Below, in pieces: positions 45,101 to 60,100 of a DNA stretch of 64,000 nt. The notes below the pieces were generated by a model. That model saw only the letters and a program-made list of their open reading frames with translations, was not told where the DNA came from and did not search any database. Position 1 is the first letter of the stretch. Each line of letters opens with the position of its first letter. The position numbers and the translations under genes were made by a program. The stretch is taken from positions 498,501 through 562,500 of the forward strand of contig LR746275.1 of assembly GCA_902729315.2 (NCBI GenBank). The letters run 5' to 3'. The stretch is from Spirodela intermedia. Lineage: Eukaryota > Streptophyta > Magnoliopsida > Alismatales > Araceae.

Positions 45101-48100
45101 AATAAGTTAGCAATCAATCTAGTGCACAACCCAGTACAGTATGACTGTACCAAACATGTGGAGATTGATCGCCATTTCATCAAAGAGAAACTTGAGGCCA
45201 ATGTGATTTGTATATCATACATTCCAACAAATAATCAGTTGGCAGATATGCTTACTAAAGGCATCTCGGGGACACAACTGCAGAAGATTATTCCCAAGCT
45301 GGAAATGGACGACATCCATTCACCAGCTTGAGGGGGAGTGTTGTCAAGATGCACTTAATTAACATGTATACCTTACAAGTTTACATATATGTCCTCATGT
45401 ACCTTTCATTTCGTGTTATATCAGTGTGTCTAGAACCTTCTAGGGATCTGATATAAATACTAGATCCCGCTCTCCTTGTAAACTGTTTTTTGATCAATAA
45501 AGTTAGAGTTCTTCTTCCACGAGTGCTAGACGCCTATCAGAGCTCCCAGACCATGTGTTATCTCGACTATAATCATTAAAATTCAACTTGCTCGGAGGAA
45601 GGAGAGACAGGGACAAAATATGGAAACTGTTAAATTCTTACTGGATTACAATTTATAGTTCCTTGGGGTGAATGGTTTTCCTTCTAGCGGTTTATTTGCT
45701 CAGACCTACTTTGACCAAATATACCATCATTCATATTTAATGAACCTATTGTTGAAATCGGAGAAGGTATTTAAGCTTTTAACGGTATACATATTTGTTT
45801 TTGCTTTGGAGCTGGCTACAATGTTTGATGATTGACGGAGTACATTATCATATGCGTATATATCATCCCTCTAATGAATCATGGTTCCTGGAAATCAAGT
45901 GTTACCTATGCCTGTTTCTTGGAGAGATCTGACTACATTCCTTTTCCTTCTTTCATAGACTCTTATTTTTCAATGTTCCCCTGTGTTTGCCTCTTGTTAT
46001 GTAAGAACAACCTTTTTGATAAATATTTACTGTTCTCAAAAGTTCAAGTTGAATTTTATCCTCATTTGGATTTCTCTTGGGTGTATACGGGGGAGGTGGA
46101 TGGTTTCTAGTGCTGAGATGGGGTTTCAGGAGGGATCCAAGCTCTGAAGTTGCACCATCAACTACAGGAACTATTCTGAAATTTTGTGGATGTATGTGTG
46201 AAATGCAAAGACGAGTTTTTGGCAATGTCTGAGATGTTTTAGTCTCAATTTCATTTGTGCGAAACTTGAGACAGCTTTAAAATCGCTTGTTGGGATTTCT
46301 GGTGTGGGTAAGAGTACCCAGGCAGTTCTCGGTAGTTTAGACTGAGGTATGACCAATTGTTTCTAAGGAAGATCTATTCATTTGAATAAAAATAACTCAT
46401 CTAGTGCTACACAGCTAAGAAGTAAAGATCAACATTAGAGGATATTATATTTCGCTGGAAACTGAAAGGTCATTTGCATTTTAATATTTCTTGACGTTCC
46501 CTTCCACAAACATGCATAGAAATGGCTTTTTGTTGTTGGCATTGTATAATTTCCACCTGTTGATTACTAAATTAGTTGACAGATTTGGTCAATCGTTTTC
46601 TTCACTTAATTATTTTATAGTCGCATTTTATGTTATCAGGGATAAACTTTCAAATGATTATAGGTGGTCAATGATGGCGACATGAACCTATGGCGAGCAT
46701 TGGGAATAAACTCTTGGCCTACGTTTGTAATGGTTAGCCCTGATGGTAAACTCCTTGCGCAAATAGCTGGGGAAGGACAACGAAAGGTAATTAGTATCTT
46801 TAAAGGGTGGATTCTTCATTTTGTAGACAGTCACCAAATAAATATAGTCTTGCCCATTCGATGGTATATTGGTTATTACATGATATATGAGGACTATTCT
46901 TTATCTTATGCTCTCTTGATGTGCACCTCGGATTATATTTCTGCATGTATTTCTACATTTTACCTCATAGTTTCTTGCTGGCTCGAAACCAACTCATTAC
47001 AGTCATCAGACATAATAAATAAAATAAAATTCTGATAGAATCTCTCGGTTCACTCTGAAATTCCATGTATAAAACCTGAAATTATTTCTTACTGAAGTTG
47101 CGTGAATTTTTGCAAACTGATGATTCTTTGTCAACAAGTGAAAGCTTACAACCCAGCTTAGTGTAACTATATTGAAATCTTGGCATTTTATTGCTAAGGG
47201 CGAACATAATGTGATTCGTTATGCATCTGAAAATCGTGGACAAAGTAATCATGTAACAATCTGATTCATTGCCCATGGAATTTAATCCGGAAAATCTTAA
47301 GCCTCGGATATAATATTCCGTGCTGATGTGTGAACTCAAAGTTTGGAGGCTGTACGTTTTTCTTTATGGAAGTAGAGTTCCATGAAGTGACTGATGAGTA
47401 GCAGTAACCATGGAAGTTTATTGCAGAAAGCACTGTAACATCCAACGAACAGGCAAGGGATGACATCCAGCATGCTATGATAAATCCTATTGATTTGAAA
47501 ATACTTATTGACAACTCGTAATGATAATGCATAGCCTAAGATGTCACGTTTACAGACCAAAAGCTGCTTGTACGTCAAATACTAAATGGGCAAAAGTTGA
47601 TAGTGAAGTGTGGACTCAAAAGGAAAAGGAGGATTATACGGACTAGTTGATGTTGGTACAATAAAGCTATGCTTTTTCTGTCTTTTTAGTTGAGCATTGT
47701 ACATTTTGATAATCATTTGTGTGGTACTGAATGCAAGAAAAATGGATGATGTTATAATTCTTTAAGTAAATTTGGTAAAAAATCTGTATACGATGTATTC
47801 TGTTTTGCTAGACATCATATGCAGTGAAACTTAAACATCAGTATAAAGTAGATGGCTGTTAGTAATTGTGACCTTGCTTTTATTGAAATTTAGTAAACTC
47901 TGTGATTGGTTATTGTAACTTCTTCTCATTCTACCATGCCCTTGACTTCAGTAGAAGGAGTCTCATCTATCATCCAAATTGGATTTGTTGGTCTGTTCCA
48001 TATAATGTGACAAGTGGTTGAGCCTTTGTATCATTGAATCGTTTTCTCTATGGGTGGTTCGTTACATAATGGCTCTTCGTTCTTCACTTTGCTAATATTG

Positions 48101-51100
48101 TTATTGCCATGGATTAGCGTGATCATCAATGTTTCTTAATGTGAACTTGCTTTTTCTGCAGAACCTTGATAATTTAGTGGAAGCCGCTCTTCAGTTTTAT
48201 GGTGAAAAGAAAGTGTTGAACAGTAGTCCTCTCCCATTGTCTCTTGAGAAAGACAAGGACAACAGATTGTTGCAGTCGGCACTTAAATTTCCTGCAAAAC
48301 TTGCAGTTGATCTCCTAAACAACAGGCTGTTCATTTCTGACAGCAACCACAATCGCATAGTGAGTAGCTTTTGATCATTATAAGATATCCTTTAAACATA
48401 AATTCATATCCATAATTCAGTAGGATACAATAAACTTTAATAGTATTATTCCTATTGGAATAGGTGGTCACTGACTTGGATGGAAATTTTATTCTCCAAG
48501 TTGGGAGTACTGGTGAGGAAGGCTTACAAGATGGCTCTTTTGATGTTGCTTGTTTCAACCGTCCACAGGTTAGTAACTTAATTTTATGTGTTGTACAATT
48601 AATCGGCTTATGTCCCTTAATAACAGACGCATTTCGTCTCATCATATATCCTAGAACGTAATAAAATGTGTCCATAAAGACAATTTTTTTATGTATTGTG
48701 ACAGTTTTAATTTTTATAATTGTGTGTTGGTCTATTTCCACTCAATGTTGACAGGTGTTAGATAACTTCGTTTTTCTACATTCAAACCCCTCATAAGATT
48801 TAGGATCATTTAAGTGGCATAAGTCTGCGTTATTATGTTTGTTTCTTTAAGATTTAGGATCCGACTTACTTTTAGTTGTGATAAGTTGAATCCCGTTAGG
48901 ATAGTTTTTACTTTATTAGGTTATTTGACACGAAATCAGACAACCTTGTTCAGTTTCAAACACAAAAATGTTTCTTAGGTTCTCCATGCTCTCCCTGACG
49001 TCAACTCCTTTGTTTTTGTAAGAGATTCATAGTACATTAATCTAAAATTGGTCGGGATCCTATGCTGACAAGATAAAGGAAGCAGGAGCTCCCTATTAAT
49101 TTCCTGATCTATTTTGAAATTATTTTTTTTGTTTTCTTCACATCTATGCCACTAATTTGCTGACTTGAGGTTGTTGGTACCTTCCATCACATTCCTGAGT
49201 TAGAACTATTGTGACCTTGCTGCGCTCATCATTTTATAGCCTTTCTGTAATCTTTATTCTCAACAGTTCCTTCAAGCTGGTGGTGCATATCTCATTCTTT
49301 CATAGACGCCTTGAAACTTTGTTGAATATTCTGTGAGTTTTTACCTAGGATCTATCCTTCTTGATGTTGAAAAACTGAGTGGAGATCTGAATGAGCACTT
49401 CACATAGTCCAACTGCCGGTCAGGATGACGACGCTGCCAATGGGGGACTTCAATGTTATGTTGAGGATTCAGGAAGGAATGAAGTTGGGGGTGTTCAAGT
49501 TGTGAAGGGTTGGGGGGGGGGGGTCTTATGATTTTATCGCCACTGCAGTTCTTGTTGATACATTGCCAATGTTCCTTGCTTTAGCCCACTTTCATAGATT
49601 AGCAGCTATCTATTTTTCTGACTACTTTCTATTCATAGCATATTTTGCTAAAGATTAGTTGAGGACGTAAAAAAAGCTCATATTTGTTTTGATAAATAGT
49701 GGCTATATGAGGAAGACTGTTACGTATTCCTTAGGAGGTTTTGGCCTACAATACTGGAGATTCATTGGCAGTGACTATTTTGATGAAGTTGGAATGGTTA
49801 GGTCATCATCTATCTTAATGGCGGGATAGCTAGCTCCCCCTTGGGAAGAACGTGAAGAGCAATGCTCTTCAGAAGTTGTATGCTCTGGGGGGATTTAATC
49901 CACTTGAGAAAGCTTGTTTGCTTTACTATAGTGGCATGCATAATAGGGAGAGCTGTCACTATAAGGGGGGTATTCTTTCGGCAACAAAGGGACAACAATA
50001 GGCATTTCATAGGATTGCGTTAGTGACACTATTCTCTTTCTATTTAAAGAGGCACACTAGTGGATGGTGGGAGAATTAAAAGGACACAATACCGCTCTTC
50101 CTTCATGGAAAATATGAATTTTTTCTGCACTTATGTCCTGCATATCTATTCGGAGAGATGAGTGCTTAATTTTACTTTTTATATCTATTCGGAGATCTAA
50201 TGATGATTAGCATTTGTTATAGGGCTTAGCTTACAATCCAAAGAAAAATACACTGTATGTTGCAGACACAGAGAACCATGCTTTAAGGTACATGTGCCCA
50301 ACTTTTCATCTATTATGGCCATTTTTATGTAGCTTTGTACCACTTAAAAAGCAGTTTTAATATTTTTTTTGAATTTTTAAGAGTAAATGAATTACCTGAT
50401 CTTGATGGTTTTGATGAACAACTTCTTTGCTTATCATCTATCGGTGTCAAGGCCAGGTCTCTCCGTTTTTTCATTTTATTACTGACGTTCTACCAGAATA
50501 GAGTCCATATGTAGTCCTATCCTCTTCTCTTCATCCCTTCACTCTCTTTCATCCCCCCTCCAAACTTCTGTCCCTCTCTATCCTCTCTCCCTCCCTGCCT
50601 CCTCCTATGTCAGTTTCAGTAAGAGTATTGGCACTATGCTTTAGGTAGCACATGAGTTGCGCAGGTGTTGGCATGGGGCCAGGCAGGTCCAAGAAATATG
50701 ATCAACCGTTGACTGGACGGACTTCAGGCATTTCGTTTGATACTTGGGCTAGGTCTGGGATTCAGTCAGGCCTAGCCCTAGATATAAATAAATTAGTGAA
50801 GAAAGGAATTATTCTTCTATGCTTAACTAAAGTAACTTGTACAATATCTATATATATATATAGTATAGATAGATATATGAGGCTTTCTCTCCTACTAAGT
50901 CCTAAAAAATAGGAAGAAAATGGACAAGGAAAATTGATGTATTTAGGAAGGCATCTTTGAAAATATCTGATGATTTTTATCACTCACTCAAGTTGGTGAG
51001 TGGAGATCTTCTATTCCCAACTTGTTAGCTGCATGAAATCATGCAACACGTAGTTTGTTAGTTAGGTTATCTACGAATTGGTCTTATAATAGCACAAATG

Positions 51101-54100
51101 GATTGTTAAGCAGCTCACTTTTTAAGCTTCTTTTTTATGAACTGTCTGTCAATCTCTATATGCTTAATTCGATTATGTTAGACTAGACTATGTACAATTC
51201 TGATTGTAGATTTGTCATCATAATACAGCTTTGTAGGCCCAAATCTTGCAATCCTGAAGTCATCTAGGATTACTTTTGACAACAATAACTCACATACTCT
51301 ATGAGCCATGGCCCTGAATTCAGATTCAGCTCTTGATCTGGGAGTGACATTCTTTTTTGCTCTTTCATGTCACAAGATATTTCAGGAGCGTGCAATAAGT
51401 TTTAATGGACTTTGTATCAACCAGTCATCCTTCATTGTCTGTATCTCTATAAATTACAGTCCTCTCCTTTCTGTGCCTTTTGAGGTCTTGAAGTATTCTA
51501 TGAGCTACTCGCAAATGCTCTTTAGGATTATGCAACAATTGTCTTGCTACACAGGCACTATAGGCTATATCTGACCTGTGTGATAAGTAAATTAGTTTCA
51601 TAGAAGTCTTTGATAGCTTCTTTCATCGACAGCATTTTTTTTTTCTTTCCTAAACCTATTGTTTTGTTCAATAGGAGTGTTTGTCGATTGTTCTCTAGCT
51701 TTTCAATCTCCTTGAGTAAATCTGAAATGCATTTTCTTTAAGAAATGAATATTCCGTAAGGAAGCATTTTGAAATTTGCCAACCCTTTAATTTCCAATTC
51801 ATCAGCTAAGAAACCTATTAAATTCTTCGTTAAATTTTGATAATTTATAGTAATATATCATTAAAATTAACAAGGATAATGATCACATTACCTCCATTGG
51901 CATAGTTGATAAACAGTGTATGTTCCTTTTCAGTTCACCTATATCACATATATTTTGTAAGGCAGAAAAGCCATGGTCAAGGTAATTGCTTTCACCGTAT
52001 AAAATACTTTCTTTAGTTGACTCCTATTTTTTGATCCGAGTTTTTTGTCAAAACCAAGTAGAATCTTCATGAAGACTTCTTCTTCCAAATCCTTGTGAAG
52101 GAAAGCATTCTTCACATTAAGTTGTTGTGAATTCCAGCCAAACTCTCTTGATATAGATAATAAGTCCTGCACAGTATTCATCTTTTCCCATTGGTGCAGA
52201 AGTTTCAACATAATCTGTTCTGTTTGTTTGAGCATAATCTTTTGCGAGTAGTCTTGTCTTGTGGCTTCCTGAAGTATAACTAGCTTTATACTTTAGAATG
52301 CAACCTATTTACCTCTCATAATTTTCTTGTCTTTAGGCTGAGAAACAATCTCCTCAGTCTGAATTTTTTTCTAGTACATTCATCTTCTCTTCCATGGCTC
52401 GTGTCCAATTTTTTATTGCTTAAAACATCTATAATTGTTTTTGGTACATCAGTAGAATTTAGTGCAACAAAGTCCTCATGCTGAGAAGACAATCGATCAA
52501 AAGGCACAAAATCAATTTTAGGATATTGAGTTTCCTTATGATTCCTTTTCTCACTGCAATGGGAAGGCCAAGATCAGATTGTTCATTACGTGTCAAGAGT
52601 GTTATTTCTCTGCCTGAATTTGGTTTAGATTTAAGAGTTCGTCCTTGGGCTAGATTGAGTTTGTACATGCTTTGAATAAACTTTCTATTTCCTAGTTTGT
52701 TGAATAGAGTGTGTCTGATACTGTTCGAAACCTTTTTGTTTTTTTACATTGAATGAGTCATTCTCGGTTTTTCTATTCGAGAGTTTTTTTTTTCTCAAAA
52801 TATTCAACTAGGCTAAATTTGAATAATTCTTACCAACACATTAAATTGTTCTCTTTCCTGAACTGATGATATTTTCTGAGAGCACCGAAAATTGTGGGAG
52901 AGATAACACACGCCAGGAAAAATCCAGGAGCGGAAGATGCATATCCTCTTAGTAGGAGAAAGCCAGGAACGCCAGAAGAAACAAACAAGAACGATACTTT
53001 CAGATAGGAACGATGGTACTATCTAGTACTAAGAGGAACTGCTGAAACCCTAGTTCAAATTGTGTGCAGAGCTTTCTCCTAGTCTATGTTCCAACTAGGG
53101 TTAGAAATATCCATATGTGGATTCAGTGGTGTAGGTTTGGGGCCATAAATGAATCTACATACAAGTTTTTCCGACCCAAGATAGATCTGCGACTTAATGG
53201 GTTAGAAGGCATGACTGGTGGACTCAACTAACTTTAATTGAAGAAAGGTATTAACTGGTTCTCAACACTCCCCATCAAGAAAAGCGTACATATAACACAT
53301 GCATAGCTTGTATAGTGAAAAATTTAGCTTGCCACATGTGAGGCCCTAAGTGACATTGATAGGTCGATTTTCTAAATGAACATAAGGAATACACAGATCT
53401 CCAAAGTCAAGTTTCTCCTTGATAAAGTGTCGGTCTATCTCAGTATCTTTGGTCAATATGTAGTCAAACTAAAATTAATGTGAGTTCATTTATATTGTGT
53501 AAATTTGAGTTCATTTATCTGGTCCTAGGCCATGGCTTTATTTTGTGTTTGAGTTCTAAATCTTGTCATAATTAGTTGTTTCTTGCTTCCCCATGTCATT
53601 AGATTTGCACCAAGGTATCTGTAATAACTTATAATAGATCCCCAATCATCATGACATTCAGTTCAATCTACATCTACATAGCCCTTGTTACGTAAGTCTT
53701 GAGACTTAAAGAGTATAATATCTCCTGTTAGATTTGATTTAAGGTACCATAGAATCCGACCAACAGACTTCATTTGTAAGTCTTTTTGCGAGTGAAGAAA
53801 TTTACTAATGGTACTCGCGACATAACTAATATCAAGTATAGTCAAAGTTAAATATATAAGGTTCCCAAGGTCTTTCATATATGTCTTTATCAACATCAGA
53901 AGAAGTGCACCTTCTTATTCATGCAACAGATAATTCATTTCAGAGAGATTTTAAATAAATCTGTACACGAGTTTACTAGTTTCTTGCAATGGATCCTATG
54001 CATATTTTCTTTGACATATGTTGATACCTTTGCTTGATTTCAGAACATAAATGCCAGAAAATTGGTTCGAGGTTACTAAGATTTTTTATTTCAAATTCTT

Positions 54101-57100
54101 TAGGAAGTATGACCTTTAAATTTGGTTATCTTTGTCATCATCACTTACGATCACCATATCAACAAGACAAACAATTAAAATACAAAGTTTTCCTACTTAA
54201 TATTTGGAATCAAAGTATGATCCGCTTTGCTTGGTTTATATTCAAAAGTAATCATGATCTTTCTACATTTGTCAAATGTTGTCTGTAAAAATTGCTTTTA
54301 GTCATATGAAGCTTTCTTCAACTTGCATACTTTTGCTTGGATATTTTTACATGGAGGACACTATATATTCTCTCTTCAAAGTTTTCATCAAAGAAGACGT
54401 GTTTGATATCAAATTAGTGGAGATTACATTAAAATTCTGCAGCTAGTGAAAATAACTAATAAATTTGAGTTTTGCCATGGGAGAAAAGATTTCCTTAAAG
54501 TCAATGCCATATGTTTATGTAATGCATTTGCTAGTAGTTTTGTCTTATACTTATCAGTGGTTACTTTTGCTTTATATTTTGTTGGAGGTTCTAGGTCGTA
54601 GGGAAATAATGTAATTAGTTGAGGTGTTTTCGTAAAAGTTGTGTATCATTACTCCGTATATAATGGGGGTTACAGTTGAATAAATCTTGAGGTGGTTTCC
54701 GCCAATCTCCCCTCTGTCCTTTGTGACGAGGTTTTCTCTCTCTATTTCCAACATTTGATAGTAAATATACCCATTTAGAGACAACAAAAACTAATTTCTT
54801 TCCAGAAAAAAATACAAAATCTTACTTTTTAAGGCCCTCATTTCCTCATTCATCACATGTAACCACTTTAGATTCTTCATGCCTTTGGATGTACTAAAGG
54901 TTCAGAGTGGCTGGGAGTTCGGGCTTGTGCAGAGTTAGGGATGAAAATATTCGCGTTAAGAGTCAAGAGGGACGCTTATGGGAATCCCGCAGTTGTCTTC
55001 AATAGTCATGAACTGGGACTGGAAGAGCTTGCTTGCTTTCATTGTGTGAAACCTACTGGCTATCTGTCCCTCAGAAAGGACCAGAGAAATATTTATTGCA
55101 TGAAGAAAATAATAGATTAGAGTACTGCGTGGCTCAGTTGTAGCAACAATCCATTTCCATCAGCTCTGTATGAGAAAAGAATGGAGAGGCGGAATATGAT
55201 CTCTCAATTAAAAAGGGGGTTGGATTTCTTTACACAGTCCCTGGCAGATTGTGTCCTATCTCTGATGGCTCTTTTTGTAACAGTGGGTTGCGGATTGTAT
55301 TTTCTTATCTTCCGTCTGTTTTCCCTTGCTTTGGAGGGCTAATGGTAACATATTTTCAGCTCCCACTTCCTGCCTTGCTATTTCATATCATACTACCTCT
55401 ACTGTCTATATGCCCTTGATCCCATGAGTTGGGCTGGATGTCAACCATTCCTGGTTTCTCTTCTCTTTTCTTGCATCTTTAAAATGTTAGATTGTACAAA
55501 AAGGGATCACTATAGTTACAAGGGAAATTCCATCCTTGTAATTATTATCTCCTGTGGATAGGGAATACAATTTTTTATGGGAAAATAACCTGAAAAGGCA
55601 TTTTGATCAGGCATACCAAATTTTCCTTGCCAAATTATAAATACTAGGTTATGGTCCTAGATTTTGCAATTTAGAAATGTAGCTACTATTTATAAAGGAA
55701 GTAATCTTTTGCTTAAAAAAGGGTCACATTGCACTGGATGTTTTGCAAATGGATAGCTTCTCTTAGATTTTACTGTATGTTTCTTGGTGACATGTGACCT
55801 TGTCAATTCGTAAAAGAGAAATTTCTTGTTGATCACCAATAAAATAGTTGTAAGTACCACCTCTCTCAGAAACCGGATTTAAAGGGCCTATTTATTTATT
55901 TTTATATGCATGAATATCTTTTTCTTTTTTTTCTTAGATATACCATTTCACCAGCAGGGCACAAACATAAGTTCCATTGCATCTTTCCGGCAGGATGATG
56001 TTAACTCAAAATAGGCATCAATGTGAACTTGGCCTCTAGTTAATTGGTACTTGTTTGTCAAAATAAGCATTAATCCTTAATTAATGGATAACTTCATTAC
56101 TTGAATGTTGTCTTTGATAGACCTTGTAAAGAGACATCATTCATTTTTTATACCATTTTCGAGTTTCTTGAATAGATAAGCCTTGTTTTTATTGCAATGT
56201 ACTCACCAAATAATTATTGAGTGTTTTCTTTTTATTAAACGAGCACATGAATTTATAGAAAGGCTTAAAGGAGTATCCAGTTTATTTATATCACTGTTTA
56301 GATTAGGACATTGAAAATGGATCTTTTCTTATAAGCCTTATAAGTTAAATAATATCCCGTGAATTTCGATCATATTGATTTATTTTTTTAATTAGTAGCC
56401 CCTGATATATTGACCACACAATGAAGTGTTATACATCCAAGGTGAGTGGGAAGATTTGAGGAATTAATCTTAGCCATCATTGTATGGCGTATTTGTTCTA
56501 TTTTTAAGTTGTAACAAAGGCTGTGCTCATAATGAAAGTCATCTTCCGTTCGTGTTTTCTTTTTTCAGTTTTATTATTGGCACTGCTGTGTCTGTCCTGT
56601 AGATTTATCTTGCTCAGTTTGCCATCGGCCCATTGGCTAGTCTGTCACATACACCTCTGCATCAGTGACAATTGATCCTTTCCTTATGTAGGGAAATAGA
56701 TTTTGTGGACGAGTCAGTGAGGACTCTTGCTGGTAATGGAACAAAAGGCTCTGACTATAAGGGGGGTAGAACAGGGAGCTCTCAGGTAAGGATCATTGGA
56801 AAAAACAACTTTCTTGCATAAGACTTAACTTAAGGTTGAGCATTCCTTCTCTCCGCGAAGCTAGTTGTATGATTTTTTACGGAACTATTGTACCTTTTTT
56901 GCATTGGATCATCTCAGTTGAGAATGTGATTGATTTAAATTTTTGTGTCTTTAAGATGCATAGTATAATGCAATCTCAGTGCGCTGTAAAGTAATTCACT
57001 TTTTTGAGGTAAGGACACTTTGGAAAGTCATCTCTCTGGCTTGAGGCGCACTCTTCGTAATTTTCTTAAAGCTAGTTGTATATTTTTTATGCAAAAAGGT

Positions 57101-60100
57101 CTCATTTCTTGATAGAGTAATCTCTGGTCATTTTATGATACATTTTTGGTTTTTTTCAATCTTCAAATTTAGATTATGTCACTATCACAATGCGCTGTCA
57201 ATCTGATTTATTTCTCTTCTTAGGTGCTGAACTCTCCATGGGATGTCTGCTTTAACCCATCAAATGAAATTGTTTACATTGCCTTAGCTGGACAACATCA
57301 AATTTGGGAGCACAACACATCAACTAGTGTTACTAAAGCTATCAGTGGTGATGGTTTTGAAAGAAATTTGAATGGCTCAAGGTACCATGCCTTGATGTTG
57401 TCAAATCTAGGGCCTACGGTTCTCATGAGCCGTTCAAGTTTCATCTGTACTCTACATTGCTACTTTGTGTTCTTCTTCTATTGTGGACGTGTGATATGAT
57501 GCATAACCTTAGTCTATTTTTCATCTTACTCAATATCAATTATTTATCCTTCATTTTCCTGTTTAGTTTCAATTACAAATGGCTCTTTCATGCCTTCTTC
57601 ACATATGAGTACCAGTCTGATTCTGTAGTCTCACATATGGGTGACACTATTTCAGTTTTTTTTTTGTTTTCTTCAAAGGAGAAAGACTACTTATTGCAAT
57701 GCATGTAAGCTGATCTTTTAATTAGTCATACTGTGTGATTCTCGTGGTGCTTTACAGTATCTGTGTGGTTATTAGTTGAAGCTTTTGGTAATCTAATCAA
57801 AGGGAAGATATGCTACAAAACTTTGCTTGCCCATGTTGGGCATGTTTTCTATGTTAAAGGTCATCCACAATGACTAATGACTTATTCCCAAGTAATTGAT
57901 TGCATTCTATTGCACTGCTATCCAGAGTTAAAAGTTTGGGGAAAAAACTTTATTGGATAGGGAAAAAGCTCAAAGAGCCAAGAAATTCACTGAAGCGAAA
58001 AAAGGTGGTACTGATTGGGAGTTACAGATGTTGTATAACCTTGAAACCTTGATAAAATGAAACAAATACCATATAGATTATTGCCTATCAAGGGCAATAT
58101 CTTCTAGTAATAAAATCAAAATTACAAGTGGAAAGGACTAATTTTAAACTGTAGGTTGCTGAACTATTACCTGCTGGGGTGCCTTCATATTTCTTTTTCT
58201 TCTTAACTTTGAGAATTTATGATTTATAAATATATTGAGCTGCGTAATCATCTAGATTAATGCCTAATGTTGAGTTGCATAATCATCTACATCAGTACCC
58301 TCCATATGAAGAAGGCTTGACATTTTTGCTCGGTCTATAGTTGGTCCATACATGAATCTACAATGTTGAAAGCCTAGGAAATATTGATTTAGTGTCAACC
58401 ACGTATGCTTGTGATCCAATCTTCAATGGCTTCAACTTGCTATAAGTACCTTCCGGGAACCTGTCCTCTTTAAAAACGATGTCACATCATCACTGCATAT
58501 TCTGGTGTCCTTATTTTCATCAGGGTTATATTTACGTGTATCTTAATAAACGTGTATCTTATGTTTAGCAATCTCTGAAGGGTGACCGTGATTTGTTATT
58601 TTTGTCACCCAGTGACATGAAGAGTAATATCCTTAATAATGCATTACTCTACTGTTAAGAAATCTAGAATGTTCTTGCCTTTCGTTGAATATTACTTTTT
58701 ATTGTCATAGTAGCTTAATGAGCACTTCATTCGCCCAAAATGGTTGTTACTTCTTCCTTCAATCGGGCATGCATTTTATTAATTTAAATAGATGAAGAAC
58801 GATCCAGGATTTGTATTTGAAGAACATTAATGAAACTTGGAAATCTTAAAGCTTGATGAATACATCATGCTAGATTATTGTCAAAGTTTTGATTGTCTTG
58901 CCAGAATTCTGAATATCTGTACCTCAAAATGCAGTTCTACAAACACTTCATTTGCTCAGCCTTCTGGAATATCATTATCTCCTGGTAACAAATAATCTAC
59001 TGATTGGTCGCTTTATTCTCTCTTCCTTATTAATCTAGATGTAATGTCATTTAACGTCTACTACTTGAACAGATATGCTAGAGGTGTATGTGGCTGACAG
59101 TGAAAGTAGCTCTATCCGTGTGCTTGACCTGAAAACTGGGGGCTCAAGGTTGCTGGCTGGGGGTGATTCAGTCTTTTCCGAGAATTTATTTAGGGTATCT
59201 CCTCTTGTAATCATCATTATCATTTCAGAGTGCTTTCATATCTGAAAGATATACATTGATTTTCATCTATTGCCACTTTCTTGGGTAAAATTCTTCTGCA
59301 GTTCGGTGATCATGATGGAATAGGTGCCGATGTCCTTTTCCAGCATCCATTAGGCGTCTTCTGTGGAAAAGATGGTCAGATTTACATAGCAGATTCGTAT
59401 AACCACAAGGTACTGGTTATTTTGGATTAAGCATTACATCACTATACTCATCCATTTCTACCATCGTCCAAACACTCAAAAATACTCTGTAATCGAGGGA
59501 ATAACCTTTGTTCGCTCATCTGTCTTCATGTGAATTTATTAGCCATGCTAAAAATTTCATTTGTATAAATATCTATATTTTAAATTTCATTTATGTACGA
59601 TATTGAATATAGTTAACTTTTATATTCTAGCTCATTAATAAAAAGCCTTTTCCACTCACTCATTAGAGAAACATTTTTTAGCAGACGAGATGGTGATGCC
59701 TTATGAAAGACACATTCTACAGGGAATGTAGTGGAGTTTATGAGAGCATGTAAATTATTTTTCCCCATTTGATCCTTTTATAACTTCTAAGGGGCATATC
59801 TTTCATAGGAAAAGTTACTTTCGTAAAGAAACAACAGAATGCTTAGGGCAGAACCTAAAATGTCCAGACAAGGTCCCATGCTTATTACTTTTTTTATGGT
59901 CTGTTTTCTACTCATGGTTTATTTTTTATGGAATATTTATATGAAAGTACTGATTCTCAGTTGGCCTAACAGGTTTCTATGACCTCGACATTTCTGCTTT
60001 TTTAATATCTAAAACAAGAAATGTATTTATGTCTCGCATTACTTGATTTTTGTTGAGTATTCGGTGGATGACTACTGTTTTTAAATGGACAGATAAAAAA

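Larger units (their letters stand above)
40937..45571 (+). mobile_element. Young but defective Ty1/copia retrotransposon in SOQ1 intron 14
   Basis: The element has two 233-bp LTRs (40937-41169 and 45339-45571), flanking duplications ATCAT (40932-40936 and 45572-45576), a primer-binding site TGGTATCAGAGCC at 41170-41182 and a polypurine tract (about 45326-45338). By eye the LTRs differ at only six bases, all transitions near the ends, so insertion is recent. The interior carries gag, protease, integrase, RT and RNase H in copia order but is broken by stops and frameshifts, and lacks the RT active-site region. It lies in the same orientation as SOQ1. Confidence 0.95.
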
